Below, piece by piece: positions 1-7,310 of a stretch of DNA of 10,505 bases. The stretch's first letter is position 1. Each line of letters opens with the position of its first letter. The notes under the pieces are model-generated. The model did not search any database and had not been told where the DNA came from. It worked only from the letters and a program-made list of their open reading frames with translations. The position numbers and the translations under genes are program-made. Origin of the DNA: Acidobacteriota bacterium (lineage in GTDB: Bacteria; Acidobacteriota; Terriglobia; UBA7540); assembly GCA_021827245.1 (NCBI GenBank), contig JAKAWN010000230.1, positions 1 through 10,505 of the forward strand, given 5' to 3'.

Positions 1-2852
1 TTCTCAAGATCTTCGTTGAGAGCGCGTGCCTCGCCAGTTGCCGTGTAGCTGCTGTTCATTATCGACACCAGACGCATCTCCATCTGGAATGCCTGTACAA
101 GGCCCGAGAAAGGCGTCTTGACGCGCGGGTCCATTTTCACCGTGAGAGGCTCGGCATAGGTGTGGCCATCCGCGATCAGCCGCACCGTGTAATGCCCCGG
201 CAGAACCAGCGGCCCCTGCGGCGTTCGCGGCGTGTCGTGGACGATGGCCGAAATCGGATAGGAAAAGTGTTCGGACTCCGGCGGCGCGTAACGCAGGTCC
301 CAGACCCAGCGGTGCATGCCCGCGGCGGTGGAAAGAATCCTGGGCTTCCGAAGCCAGAAAAGAGGAATGAAAACCTTCTCAAGCTGCGCTTCGGTCATGG
401 CCGGCTTGTCTGTGCTCGAATAGCGACGCACAAGCTTGCCGTTGGCATCCAGGATCTCAAGCGTCACGGGGCCGCGCGCCGGCTGCCCGAGGTAATAATC
501 AATGATCGCGCCATTCGGCGGATTCTTCCCGGCCGGCGTATCCGGCGGCAGCGGCGTGTCGGTGTTGGTGTCGCGACGGATGCGGTAGGCCGACTCGGGT
601 TTGAAAAGGTAGGAGTCTGAATGCTCAACCGCCGCGGTGATCTGTTGCAGTGGCGTGATGTCATCGAGAATCCAGAACGAGCGTCCGTGCGTGGCGACGA
701 TCAGGTCATTGTCATGAATCCACAGATCGCGCATCGAGGAGTAAGGCAGGTTCTGTTGCAGGCTCTCCCAGTGGTCGCCGTCGTCAAAGGAAACCCACAC
801 CGCCGTCTCCGTACCGGCAAAGAGCAGCCCTTTGCGCACAGGATCCTCGCGCACAGTGTTGACGGGCTGGTTGTCCGGAAGGCCATTTGTGATGAGCTTC
901 CAGGTCTTGCCGCCGTCGTGCGTGCGGTAAATGTAAGGGTGCATGTCGTTGATGCGGAAACCGCTGACCGAAGCGTAAGCCGTTTCGTCATCAAAATGCG
1001 AGGCGACCAGTTGCGTCACTTTGCTCCAGGGCGCGATGCCCGGCGGTGTCACGTTCTTCCAGTTTTTTCCGCCGTCGTGCGTCACCCAGATCAGGCCGTC
1101 GTCCGTTCCCGCCCAGATGGTGTTCACGTTCTTGAACGAGGGCGCAACCGAATAAATGGCGCCGCGCACCTTGTGGGCGTACGCGCTTTTGTTGGCAAGC
1201 GTTCCGAGGCTGGAGGGAATTCCCGGATGCTTGCGCGTGAGGTCGGGACTGATGATCTGCCAGGAATGGCCGCCGTCGGTGGTCTCGAAAAGCACGTTGG
1301 CAGCGTAATAGAGAACGTGAGGATCGGCTGGCGAAAAGATGATAGGCTCAGTACGATCGGTGCGATATTTTCCGCTCATGATGGGGATGGGCGTCACGTC
1401 CTGCACCTGTCCGGTGTCCCAGTGGAACTTGGAGACGTTATTACGGCCTGCTCCGTAAATGATGTTAGGATTGAGCGGGTCCGGTGCTACGTAACCGTAT
1501 TCGATGACGCCCACGGGATGCCAGTCGCGGAAAGTGATTTCGCCGTCGTTGCCACGGCTCTCGATACAGACCGAACCGCTTTCCTGCTGCGCGCCGCAAA
1601 CCTTATACGGAAACGTGTTGGTGGTGATCACGTGGTAAAGCTGCGCTGTCGGCTGGTTGTACCACGAACTCCAGGTCTTGCCGCCATTGACCGTGACGAT
1701 AGCGCCTTGGTCCGCAACCAGCAGCATGATGCGGGGATTGATCGGATTGATCCACATATTCTGGTAATCGTCACCGCCCGGTGCGCCCCGGATTGCCGTC
1801 CATGTATGGCCGCCATCCGTCGATTTCCAGGTCTCAATGCTGTCGGAATAGACCACATTGGGATTCTTGGGATCTACCTTGGGCATGGGCAGGTCGCCTC
1901 CGCCGATGCGGAAAGTGGGACGCGGATCCTTGGTGACGCGATACCATGTCTCCCCGGCATTATCGGAGCGATAGATGCCCAGGTCGTGGCCGGTCTGGTA
2001 GCCGCCTTCCAAATTGGTGGCTGTGGTTGCGTAAAGACGGCTGGGTTCGCTCGGAGCAATTGCCACGTAGGCCTGAACAAGACCTTTCGGCAGGCCTTTG
2101 GTCAGCTTGTGCCAGGTGTTGCCACCGTCAGTGGACTTGAAAATGCCTCCGTCGGTTCCTCCATAGGCATTGTTGTCCTCCCACGGCCCCTGGCGCGCCT
2201 CCCAGAGCGTCGCGTACACGACGTCCGGATTTTGGGAATCGATTTCCACATCGTCGCCACCCGTGTTCCCGTTGATATAAAGAACCTTCCTCCAAGTTTG
2301 GCCGCCGTCGGTGGAACGAAAGATGCCGCGCTCGGTGCTGGGACCGTAAGGATGTCCGAGCGCGGCAGCAAATACAATGTTCGGATTGTGAGGATCGACG
2401 GCAATCGCGGGAATCTGCTGGCTGTCGCGCAGGCCAAGATGTGTCCAGGTTTTGCCGGCGTCGGTGGATTTGTAAATCCCGTCGCCAACGGAAAGGTCAG
2501 GGCGCTGCAAACCCTCGCCGCTCGCCACATAGATGATCTTCGGGTCGGACGGGGCGACCGCGATGGCTCCAATGGATTGCGTTGGTTCTTTGTCAAAGAT
2601 GGGATGCCAAGTGCGCCCATAGTCTGTCGATTTCCAGACCCCACCGTCCACAGCACCGACGTAGAAGACGTTTGGCTCGCTCGGGACGCCGCACGCTGCA
2701 CGGGTTCGCCCGCCACGAAACGGGCCAATCATACGCCAGCGCATCCCCTCGTACATACTTTCAGGAAATTGTTGCGTCTGGGCAAGACTTGCAGGTAACA
2801 AAGCAAATATGTAAACGAGAACCATCGAAAAATGACGCCAATGTCGAATCAC
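1..2852 (-). CDS. Secreted BNR/Asp-box (WD40/YVTN-like) repeat protein, 3' end cut by window edge
   Basis: The frame is open for 950 codons from GTG at 2852 to the left edge. Residues 1-24 form a signal peptide (basic start, hydrophobic VLVYIFALLPASLA, then QTQQF), so the product is exported. Next comes the family signature WRMIGPFRGGR. Then follow about eleven Asp-box motifs: KSTDYGRTW (74-82), KSTDAGKTW (128-136), RSTDGGQTW (179-187), KSTDGGNTW (239-247), and later SDNAGETW, STDGGHTW, THDGGKNW and similar, which indicate sortilin-like beta-propellers. After about residue 780 a non-propeller tail begins, including an FlgD-like stretch (LEILDANGKLVRRY) and the DLRYAPP and MDPRVKTPFSGL segments. 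Proteins of this type are usually annotated as 'glycosyl hydrolase', but Asp boxes are structural and no catalytic residue is evident, so substrate and activity are unknown. Relatives run to roughly 1,000-1,100 residues, so about 100 are probably off-window. GTG 2855 and ATG 2825 are alternative starts; 2852 has the best ribosome-binding-site spacing. Confidence 0.93.
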   Translation of the reverse strand, partial: MIRHWRHFSMVLVYIFALLPASLAQTQQFPESMYEGMRWRMIGPFRGGRTRAACGVPSEPNVFYVGAVDGGVWKSTDYGRTWHPIFDKEPTQSIGAIAVAPSDPKIIYVASGEGLQRPDLSVGDGIYKSTDAGKTWTHLGLRDSQQIPAIAVDPHNPNIVFAAALGHPYGPSTERGIFRSTDGGQTWRKVLYINGNTGGDDVEIDSQNPDVVYATLWEARQGPWEDNNAYGGTDGGIFKSTDGGNTWHKLTKGLPKGLVQAYVAIAPSEPSRLYATTATNLEGGYQTGHDLGIYRSDNAGETWYRVTKDPRPTFRIGGGDLPMPKVDPKNPNVVYSDSIETWKSTDGGHTWTAIRGAPGGDDYQNMWINPINPRIMLLVADQGAIVTVNGGKTWSSWYNQPTAQLYHVITTNTFPYKVCGAQQESGSVCIESRGNDGEITFRDWHPVGVIEYGYVAPDPLNPNIIYGAGRNNVSKFHWDTGQVQDVTPIPIMSGKYRTDRTEPIIFSPADPHVLYYAANVLFETTDGGHSWQIISPDLTRKHPGIPSSLGTLANKSAYAHKVRGAIYSVAPSFKNVNTIWAGTDDGLIWVTHDGGKNWKNVTPPGIAPWSKVTQLVASHFDDETAYASVSGFRINDMHPYIYRTHDGGKTWKLITNGLPDNQPVNTVREDPVRKGLLFAGTETAVWVSFDDGDHWESLQQNLPYSSMRDLWIHDNDLIVATHGRSFWILDDITPLQQITAAVEHSDSYLFKPESAYRIRRDTNTDTPLPPDTPAGKNPPNGAIIDYYLGQPARGPVTLEILDANGKLVRRYSSTDKPAMTEAQLEKVFIPLFWLRKPRILSTAAGMHRWVWDLRYAPPESEHFSYPISAIVHDTPRTPQGPLVLPGHYTVRLIADGHTYAEPLTVKMDPRVKTPFSGLVQAFQMEMRLVSIMNSSYTATGEARALNEDLE

Positions 2853-2858
2853 CACAAA

Positions 2859-2863
2859 CCTCC
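2859..2863 (-). promoter_or_regulatory. Ribosome-binding site deciding the GTG start of the BNR protein
   Basis: A GGAGG, within GAGGAGG on the minus strand, lies 6 nt before GTG 2852. It is 3 nt before the tandem GTG at 2855 and more than 30 nt before the in-frame ATG at 2825. It therefore favours 2852, which also preserves the basic n-region of the signal peptide. Confidence 0.75.
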
Positions 2864-2915
2864 TCAAGTGCTGCTGTCGAACAATCAAGCTTAATTCAAG
2901 CGCACTCCACGCGAC

Positions 2916-2942
2916 AAAAAGTGCCGGCGACACCCCACCGGC
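2916..2942 (-). terminator. Probable Rho-independent terminator after the radical SAM gene
   Basis: On the minus strand GCCGGTG, a six-base loop GGGTGT, and CGCCGGC form a 7-bp stem with one T-G wobble. It is followed by AC and five T residues. It sits 38 nt past the last stop (TAG, 2981-2983) of the radical SAM frame and 63 nt before the BNR start, so it would end the kinase-regulator-radical SAM transcript. The T tract is short, so efficiency is uncertain. Confidence 0.5.
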
Positions 2943-2980
2943 GCTTGCGGAGTACGGGAAGACCAGAGCGCCAAATCCGG

Positions 2981-4006
2981 CTACACGATACGCAGGAAAT
3001 CCAAAGCTGACTGCATGGCCAGCCTGGGACTGTTTCTGAAGGCGCTCACCTCATATGGGCAACCGATCTTGCATCAGTTGCAGAAATCCCAAAGTGTGTC
3101 TTCCTGGGCAATGATGTGCTTGGCAGCTTCCATACCGAAGATTTCATGTAGTGGCGCCTGCGACTCAAAAAGGGTCCTAAAGGCGCAAGGAAGATGCACG
3201 GACCCGTCGGCTTTGATGGAGATCAGTCGGGAAGGGTGACGGCAGGGGAAATCCGAGCCGAATCCGACTTTGCAGTAGAACTCGTAGTAGTGCGTGTAGA
3301 AACGCACGCTCTTTGGATAGCGAGCGCGCAACTCGCGCAGAGATGCTTCAACCTTGTTGATTTCATCGCCATGCAATTCTGCGTCAGGAATCAACTCGCC
3401 TGCTCTCATGACGTTATGGACCGCTTCAGGAGCAAGGAGAAGATCACGCTGCAGAGCAAGTTCCGCCAGTTCCGGCAAATCGTCAAGGTTTTCCAGGTTG
3501 ACAGCAGCGTTGATCTGCGTGGTGAAGGGTTTACGCTTCGCAAGAACGAATTCGAGGTTGTCAAGGACTCTGGACAGTGCGTTCACACCCCGACGCTTGG
3601 CAAAACGCTGGGGGTTAAGTGAATCGATAGAGACCTCCAGCATGTCCAGCCATGTCAACCCGTGAGCGTATTTCCGTATCAGCAGGCTGTTGGTCGGCAT
3701 GGATGTCCACAAGCCCTTGCTGGCCGCGTAGGCAATATAATCAACCGTATTCGGATTAAGGAGGGGCTCGCCAGCGGAAAAGCTGGGCGCGAAGACCCCC
3801 ATTTCGCAAAGTTCGTCAATGCGACCGAAAATGCGATTGCGTTACGCGCGCGTATCGAGGTCATTGAACTTGCCTTCTTCCCCAAAAACACAAGGATCGC
3901 AGAACATGTTGCACATCAAAGTCGTCTCCAGCTTCGCCATGAAGGGAAGCTTGATGCCTGAGCACACCTGCTTCAACGCACATTTTGCAATGTAGGCATA
4001 CTTCAT
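2981..4006 (-). pseudogene. Radical SAM / SPASM-type enzyme interrupted by in-frame TAA and TGA
   Basis: Read from ATG 4006 to TAG 2981, this is one continuous frame of 341 codons with two internal stops and no frameshift. Codons 26-39 carry LETTLMCNMFCDPC, the CxxxCxxC motif (C32, C36, C39) that binds the 4Fe-4S cluster cleaving S-adenosylmethionine. TAA follows at codon 55 (3842-3844). Beyond it the frame resumes with FGRIDELCEMG and SAGEPLL (about 77-83), the family's GGEP-like SAM-binding motif. The C-terminus has FPCRHP, a KADGSVHLPC segment and WDFCN, then TGA at codon 311 (3074-3076), then CKIGCPYEVSAF. The last three cysteines flank the TGA and look like a SPASM auxiliary cluster. Such enzymes often modify ribosomal peptides or metabolites; the substrate here is unknown. 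Start 4006 has only a weak AGCGG upstream. An AAGGAG at 4083-4088, just after the regulator stop, may mark an older start. A real loss of function is the best reading; sequence error or recoding are alternatives. ATG 3802-3074 stays open but lacks the cluster motif. Confidence 0.85.
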
Positions 4007-4088
4007 GACGTCATGCCGCTCTTTAGCGAGCGCAGGCGCTTCCCGGGCCGTTGAAACGACGCGCGCCCATTACGGGAACAAACTCCTT

Positions 4089-5465
4089 TCAGGATTTGGC
4101 ACTCTTGAGGTTTTGGCGGCCGGCCATGCGGTAGAGAGTGTTCCGGCTGATTCCAAGGATATCGGCAGCCTGCGATTTGTTGTTGTCGGTCACCTTCAGC
4201 ACATAAGCAAGATAGCGTCTGCCGAGTTCTTCGAGCGAGGGCAGACCTGCGAAAAGGTCCTTTACACTATTACCATCATCACGTCCAACGCATAACTTGG
4301 CCGGCAGATCCCGGAGCGTAATGACGCCGGAGCGGCTCAGTGCGGCAATGGATTCCAAAGTATTGAGGAGTTCGCGCACGTTGCCAGGCCAGGAATAAGC
4401 AATCAAGGCAGAAAGTGCATCGGGAGAAATCGTGAGCGTTCGGCGAGCCTCGGCACCAAGCTTTTGAAGGAAATGCGCGACCAGGAGCGGAATATCCTCA
4501 TTGCGCTCCCGCAAAGGAGGAAGGTCAATCTCAATGACCCGCAGACGATAGAAAAGGTCTTCGCGGAACTTGCCTTCCGCTACAAGATGCGCCAGATTGC
4601 GGTTTGAAGCTGCAATCATCCGAACATCGATTCGGACAGATTGATTGGATCCCACGGGCCGCACTTCCTGCTGTTCGAGTGTGCGCAGCAACTTGACCTG
4701 AAGAGCCGGACTCATCTCCGAGACTTCATCCAGGAACACCGTTCCGCCATTTGCGTCTTCAAATATCCCGCACTTGTTCGCACTAGCGCCGGTAAAAGAG
4801 CCACGCACGTGCCCGAACAATTCGGACTCCAGCAGCGATTCTGTAAACGCCCCGCAGTTCACGGCCAGAAAACGCTGCGCGGACCGAGGCCCGTTGGCAT
4901 GAATGGCACTTGCCACAAGTTCTTTCCCTGTCCCACTTTCTCCAGTGATCAACACCGTAGCCCGGGAATCCGCGACCATCCCGATCTTCTTGTAAACTTC
5001 CAGCATGGTTGGACTGCGTCCCACCAGCGAAGAAAGCGGTGCCGGGACCGTGGCCGGAGGACCCAGATTCCGAGTCTCACGCACCAGGTTACGATTTTCG
5101 AGTGCCCTGCGAACTCGGCTCAACACATCATCGATCTTGAAAGGTTTCGAGAGATAATCAAACGCACCCGCCTTGACCGCTTCGATTGCAGTCTCCATAG
5201 ATCCGAAGGCCGTAATCAGAATCACTTCAGAGTCCGGCTGAATCGACTTAAAGGCCCGCAGCACGTCCAGGCCGTTCAGCTCCGGGCCTAGCCGGATGTC
5301 ACTAAGGATAACGTCAAAATGCGCGGACTTGCCGGCCGCAAGAGCCTCCTGCGCACCGGCGGTCACCATCACCTGATAACCCTCCGCATCGAGAACCTCC
5401 AACAGCAGGTCGCGCGTGTCGGGATCGTCATCGACCACTAGAATTCTTGAGTATCGATTGTTCAT
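4089..5465 (-). CDS. NtrC-family sigma-54-dependent response regulator
   Basis: This 458-residue protein has the three standard domains. A receiver domain (about 1-125) has the acidic pocket DDD 12-14, phosphoacceptor D56 in LSDIRL, T85 and K107 in SKPF. The AAA+ sigma-54 activation domain (about 145-375) has Walker A GESGTGKE (175-182), Walker B GGTVFLDE (240-247), the arginine-finger region REDLFYRLR and WPGNVREL (359-366). A C-terminal Fis-type helix-turn-helix is NKSQAADILGISRNTLYRM (about 429-447). The sigma-54 contact loop reads GSFTGA (222-227) rather than GAFTGA; the key threonine is kept. It would be phosphorylated by the adjacent kinase and activate sigma-54 promoters by ATP hydrolysis. 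It begins 36 bp after the kinase stop and precedes the radical SAM gene by 82 bp. ATG 5465 is preferred over in-frame GTG 5489 because the conserved domain starts right after it and AAGGA (5477-5481) lies upstream. The specific target genes are not evident. Confidence 0.95.
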   Translation of the reverse strand: MNNRYSRILVVDDDPDTRDLLLEVLDAEGYQVMVTAGAQEALAAGKSAHFDVILSDIRLGPELNGLDVLRAFKSIQPDSEVILITAFGSMETAIEAVKAGAFDYLSKPFKIDDVLSRVRRALENRNLVRETRNLGPPATVPAPLSSLVGRSPTMLEVYKKIGMVADSRATVLITGESGTGKELVASAIHANGPRSAQRFLAVNCGAFTESLLESELFGHVRGSFTGASANKCGIFEDANGGTVFLDEVSEMSPALQVKLLRTLEQQEVRPVGSNQSVRIDVRMIAASNRNLAHLVAEGKFREDLFYRLRVIEIDLPPLRERNEDIPLLVAHFLQKLGAEARRTLTISPDALSALIAYSWPGNVRELLNTLESIAALSRSGVITLRDLPAKLCVGRDDGNSVKDLFAGLPSLEELGRRYLAYVLKVTDNNKSQAADILGISRNTLYRMAGRQNLKSAKS

Positions 5466-5476
5466 AACACTCAAAA

Positions 5477-5481
5477 TCCTT
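5477..5481 (-). promoter_or_regulatory. Ribosome-binding site supporting ATG 5465 of the response regulator
   Basis: AAGGA on the minus strand lies 11 nt before ATG 5465, a rather long spacing. It overlaps the coding sequence that would follow the alternative GTG 5489, which itself has no purine-rich stretch upstream. It therefore weakly favours the shorter protein. Confidence 0.45.
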
Positions 5482-5501
5482 AGATGCACGCTACGGCTAT
5501 G

Positions 5502-7103
5502 CTAAGCCGGAGATCCAACCTTGGAACTTTGCGTCACACCGGCCACGTTCTGCCGAACCTCGTTTCGGCAATCCAACGGAAGAGAGATCGTGAATCGCGT
5601 GCCATGCCCGGGCTGGCTTTCCGCCCGGATGCTTCCTCTGTGCTGGCGAATGATCTCGTCGGAGATTGCAAGGCCCAATCCGGCTCCTGTTCCCAACCTT
5701 TTGGTCGTGAACATCGGCTCAAAAATGTGCTGCAAAGTCTCCTGCGCAATTCCCGCACCAGTATCCTCCACTTCAATAATGACAGTTTTCTCCGTCTCAG
5801 AGGCCAAAAAACGCGTCCGTGTTGTCAACGTTCCGCCGGCCGGCATTGCATCCATACTGTTGTTGATGAGATTGAGAAAAACCTGCTGGAGGTAACCCGG
5901 ATCTGCATAGACCGGCGGGCAGTCGCGCGCCCAGCCCATCACAACATTGATGTGCCTATGCTGAAGGGCGGGTGAGGAGAGCGTCAACGAGTCTTCCAGA
6001 AGGTTGGCAACGTCCACCTTCTCCAGCCGTAAATCGAACTGGCGGGTCCAGGAAAGCAGTTGCTTGACAGTGCGAACGATACTGTCAATCTGCCGCTCAA
6101 TAATCTCCAGCCGTCGTGCGCCCGAAGCGCCTCCCACACCCTGCCTTGCCAGCAATTGCACATGGCCGGAAATTGAATTCAGGGGAGTGCCGATCTCGTG
6201 AGCCAGGCCAGCCGCCAGTTGCCCGGCAATGGCCAGCCGCTCGGAGCGCGCCAGGGTTTTCTGCGTCTCAAAAAGCTCTTCGTTGATCCCCTTTAGTTCC
6301 TCATTGCGCCGCGCAAGCTCCGCCGTGGCATCTTGAATCTTTTGCCCAAGTTCACTGTTAAAATTCTCGATGCGCGCCAGCATGCGATTCAATCGTTCGG
6401 CCAGTTGACCGATTTCATCATGGCTCCGGACGCGGGCGCGTGCCTGCAACGATTTTCCTTCCGCCGAATCCATCACCCGAATCATCTCCTTGACGGGACC
6501 ACGAATGCTCCGTAGGAAGAAAACGTGAATCACAAGGATCAGGAATCCCAGCCCTGCCAGGGTCACCAACAGATTCCGGAGGACAAGACGTTCGGTGATG
6601 ATACTCAGGTGCAACTTCGAAACCTTGAGGTTGAGGCAGGCAATGGATCGCCCGTTATCGTGGATGGTTGTCCCCATGATCCAATAATTGCCATCCGGAG
6701 TGTCAATCGTAATCTGGTCAGGATCAGCTTGCCTGTAGTCGCTGTACTTTTGAATGTCAGGGATGTTGTCGAGCTCAAGGACTTGCCCCTTCGGGTCGGT
6801 GGTAACGATCAACTGATGTGTGGGTACATGGGTGAAAACATCGGCCTGGGTAATACTGGGAAAATCATGCTCCAACTGGCGAAGAGCGCGAATGAGTATG
6901 GGAGGATTGTCGAGAGCATGCTCATCCACCAACTGTTGCGCGATCGATCGGGCCTGGGCTAGTGCCTTGCGATAGGTATCCTCCTCCACCAACTGGCGGG
7001 TGAGGAGCATGGCAATATAGGTTGAGACCCCGACAACGGATATAACCGCCACCGCAATGATGAGGACGATCTTGCCCTGAAGCCCAAGCCGGCGAAGCGT
7101 CAT
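5502..7103 (-). CDS. Membrane sensor histidine kinase (HAMP, HisKA, HATPase_c), partner of the NtrC-type regulator
   Basis: With ATG 7103 the protein has 533 residues. TM1 is about 11-33 (KIVLIIAVAVISVVG...) and TM2 about 176-197. Between them lie about 140 residues that should face the periplasm and sense the signal; I do not recognise their fold, though the layout suits a Cache/PAS-like sensor. A HAMP domain follows (about 198-248, with SHDEIGQLAERLN), then a coiled coil rich in E, L and K. The phosphorylatable H302 is in AHEIGTPLN. The ATP-binding part has N-box NLINNSMDA (411-419), G1 DTGAGI (447-452), EPMFTTK and G2 GTGAGLGLA (471-479). All catalytic motifs are intact, so it should autophosphorylate and pass phosphate to the next gene's D56. 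The frame is open back to ATG 7214, adding 37 residues. I prefer 7103 because the extension would put a second hydrophobic stretch before TM1. Neither start has a clear ribosome-binding site. Confidence 0.94.
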   Translation of the reverse strand: MTLRRLGLQGKIVLIIAVAVISVVGVSTYIAMLLTRQLVEEDTYRKALAQARSIAQQLVDEHALDNPPILIRALRQLEHDFPSITQADVFTHVPTHQLIVTTDPKGQVLELDNIPDIQKYSDYRQADPDQITIDTPDGNYWIMGTTIHDNGRSIACLNLKVSKLHLSIITERLVLRNLLVTLAGLGFLILVIHVFFLRSIRGPVKEMIRVMDSAEGKSLQARARVRSHDEIGQLAERLNRMLARIENFNSELGQKIQDATAELARRNEELKGINEELFETQKTLARSERLAIAGQLAAGLAHEIGTPLNSISGHVQLLARQGVGGASGARRLEIIERQIDSIVRTVKQLLSWTRQFDLRLEKVDVANLLEDSLTLSSPALQHRHINVVMGWARDCPPVYADPGYLQQVFLNLINNSMDAMPAGGTLTTRTRFLASETEKTVIIEVEDTGAGIAQETLQHIFEPMFTTKRLGTGAGLGLAISDEIIRQHRGSIRAESQPGHGTRFTISLPLDCRNEVRQNVAGVTQSSKVGSPA

Positions 7104-7310
7104 GACTTTACGCTTGCCGATTCTAACACCGAGCGCCCCCCCAAGGAAACATCTGCTGAAAAGAACTGGTAACATAAAGTAAGCGGAAGAGTTACCGGCG
7201 GATCTAACGATCATGTGAACGCCGACCGATGGATTGGCCGGGGCAACGGAAAGGCAGGTGCTTTCAGCCGTTTAGAACTCCCAGGGAACTTCAACTCGAA
7301 AGAGGCCCAT
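7104..7310. other. Divergent intergenic region between histidine kinase and polX
   Basis: This 207-bp spacer separates two oppositely oriented genes and must hold promoters for both. On the minus strand TAGAAT (7125-7120) resembles a -10 box about 17 nt before the kinase ATG, but no good -35 box lies at the right distance. On the plus strand only a weak TAGAAC-like hexamer is seen before polX. Both neighbouring frames stay open into this spacer (the kinase to 7214, polX to 7215), so slightly longer proteins cannot be excluded. Confidence 0.4.
7301..7305 (+). promoter_or_regulatory. Ribosome-binding site fixing the polX start
   Basis: AGAGG, preceded by GAA, lies 5 nt before ATG 7311. The frame is open back to ATG 7215, but that codon has no purine-rich site, and the extra 32 residues do not belong to the conserved polymerase X N-terminus. 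The start is therefore set at 7311. Confidence 0.7.

Noticed and set aside
2102..2728. A 208-codon minus-strand frame inside the BNR gene
   Set aside because: It is out of phase with the Asp-box frame and its translation is low-complexity Arg/Ser/Thr-rich, typical of a shadow.
621..2798. A 725-codon open frame on the plus strand opposite the BNR protein
   Set aside because: It is codon-aligned with the minus-strand gene, has no protein-family motif and no ribosome-binding site. The minus strand has a signal peptide and eleven Asp boxes. The open antisense frame follows from the gene's codon bias.
3194..3665. Plus-strand open frames over the radical SAM gene
   Set aside because: The minus strand carries the cysteine and GEP motifs; the plus-strand translations show no family feature.
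7104..7310. GG-N10-GC pairs in the kinase/polX spacer as sigma-54 promoters
   Set aside because: The dinucleotide spacing occurs (for example near 7246-7262), but the surrounding bases match TGGCAC/TTGC poorly, so chance is likely.
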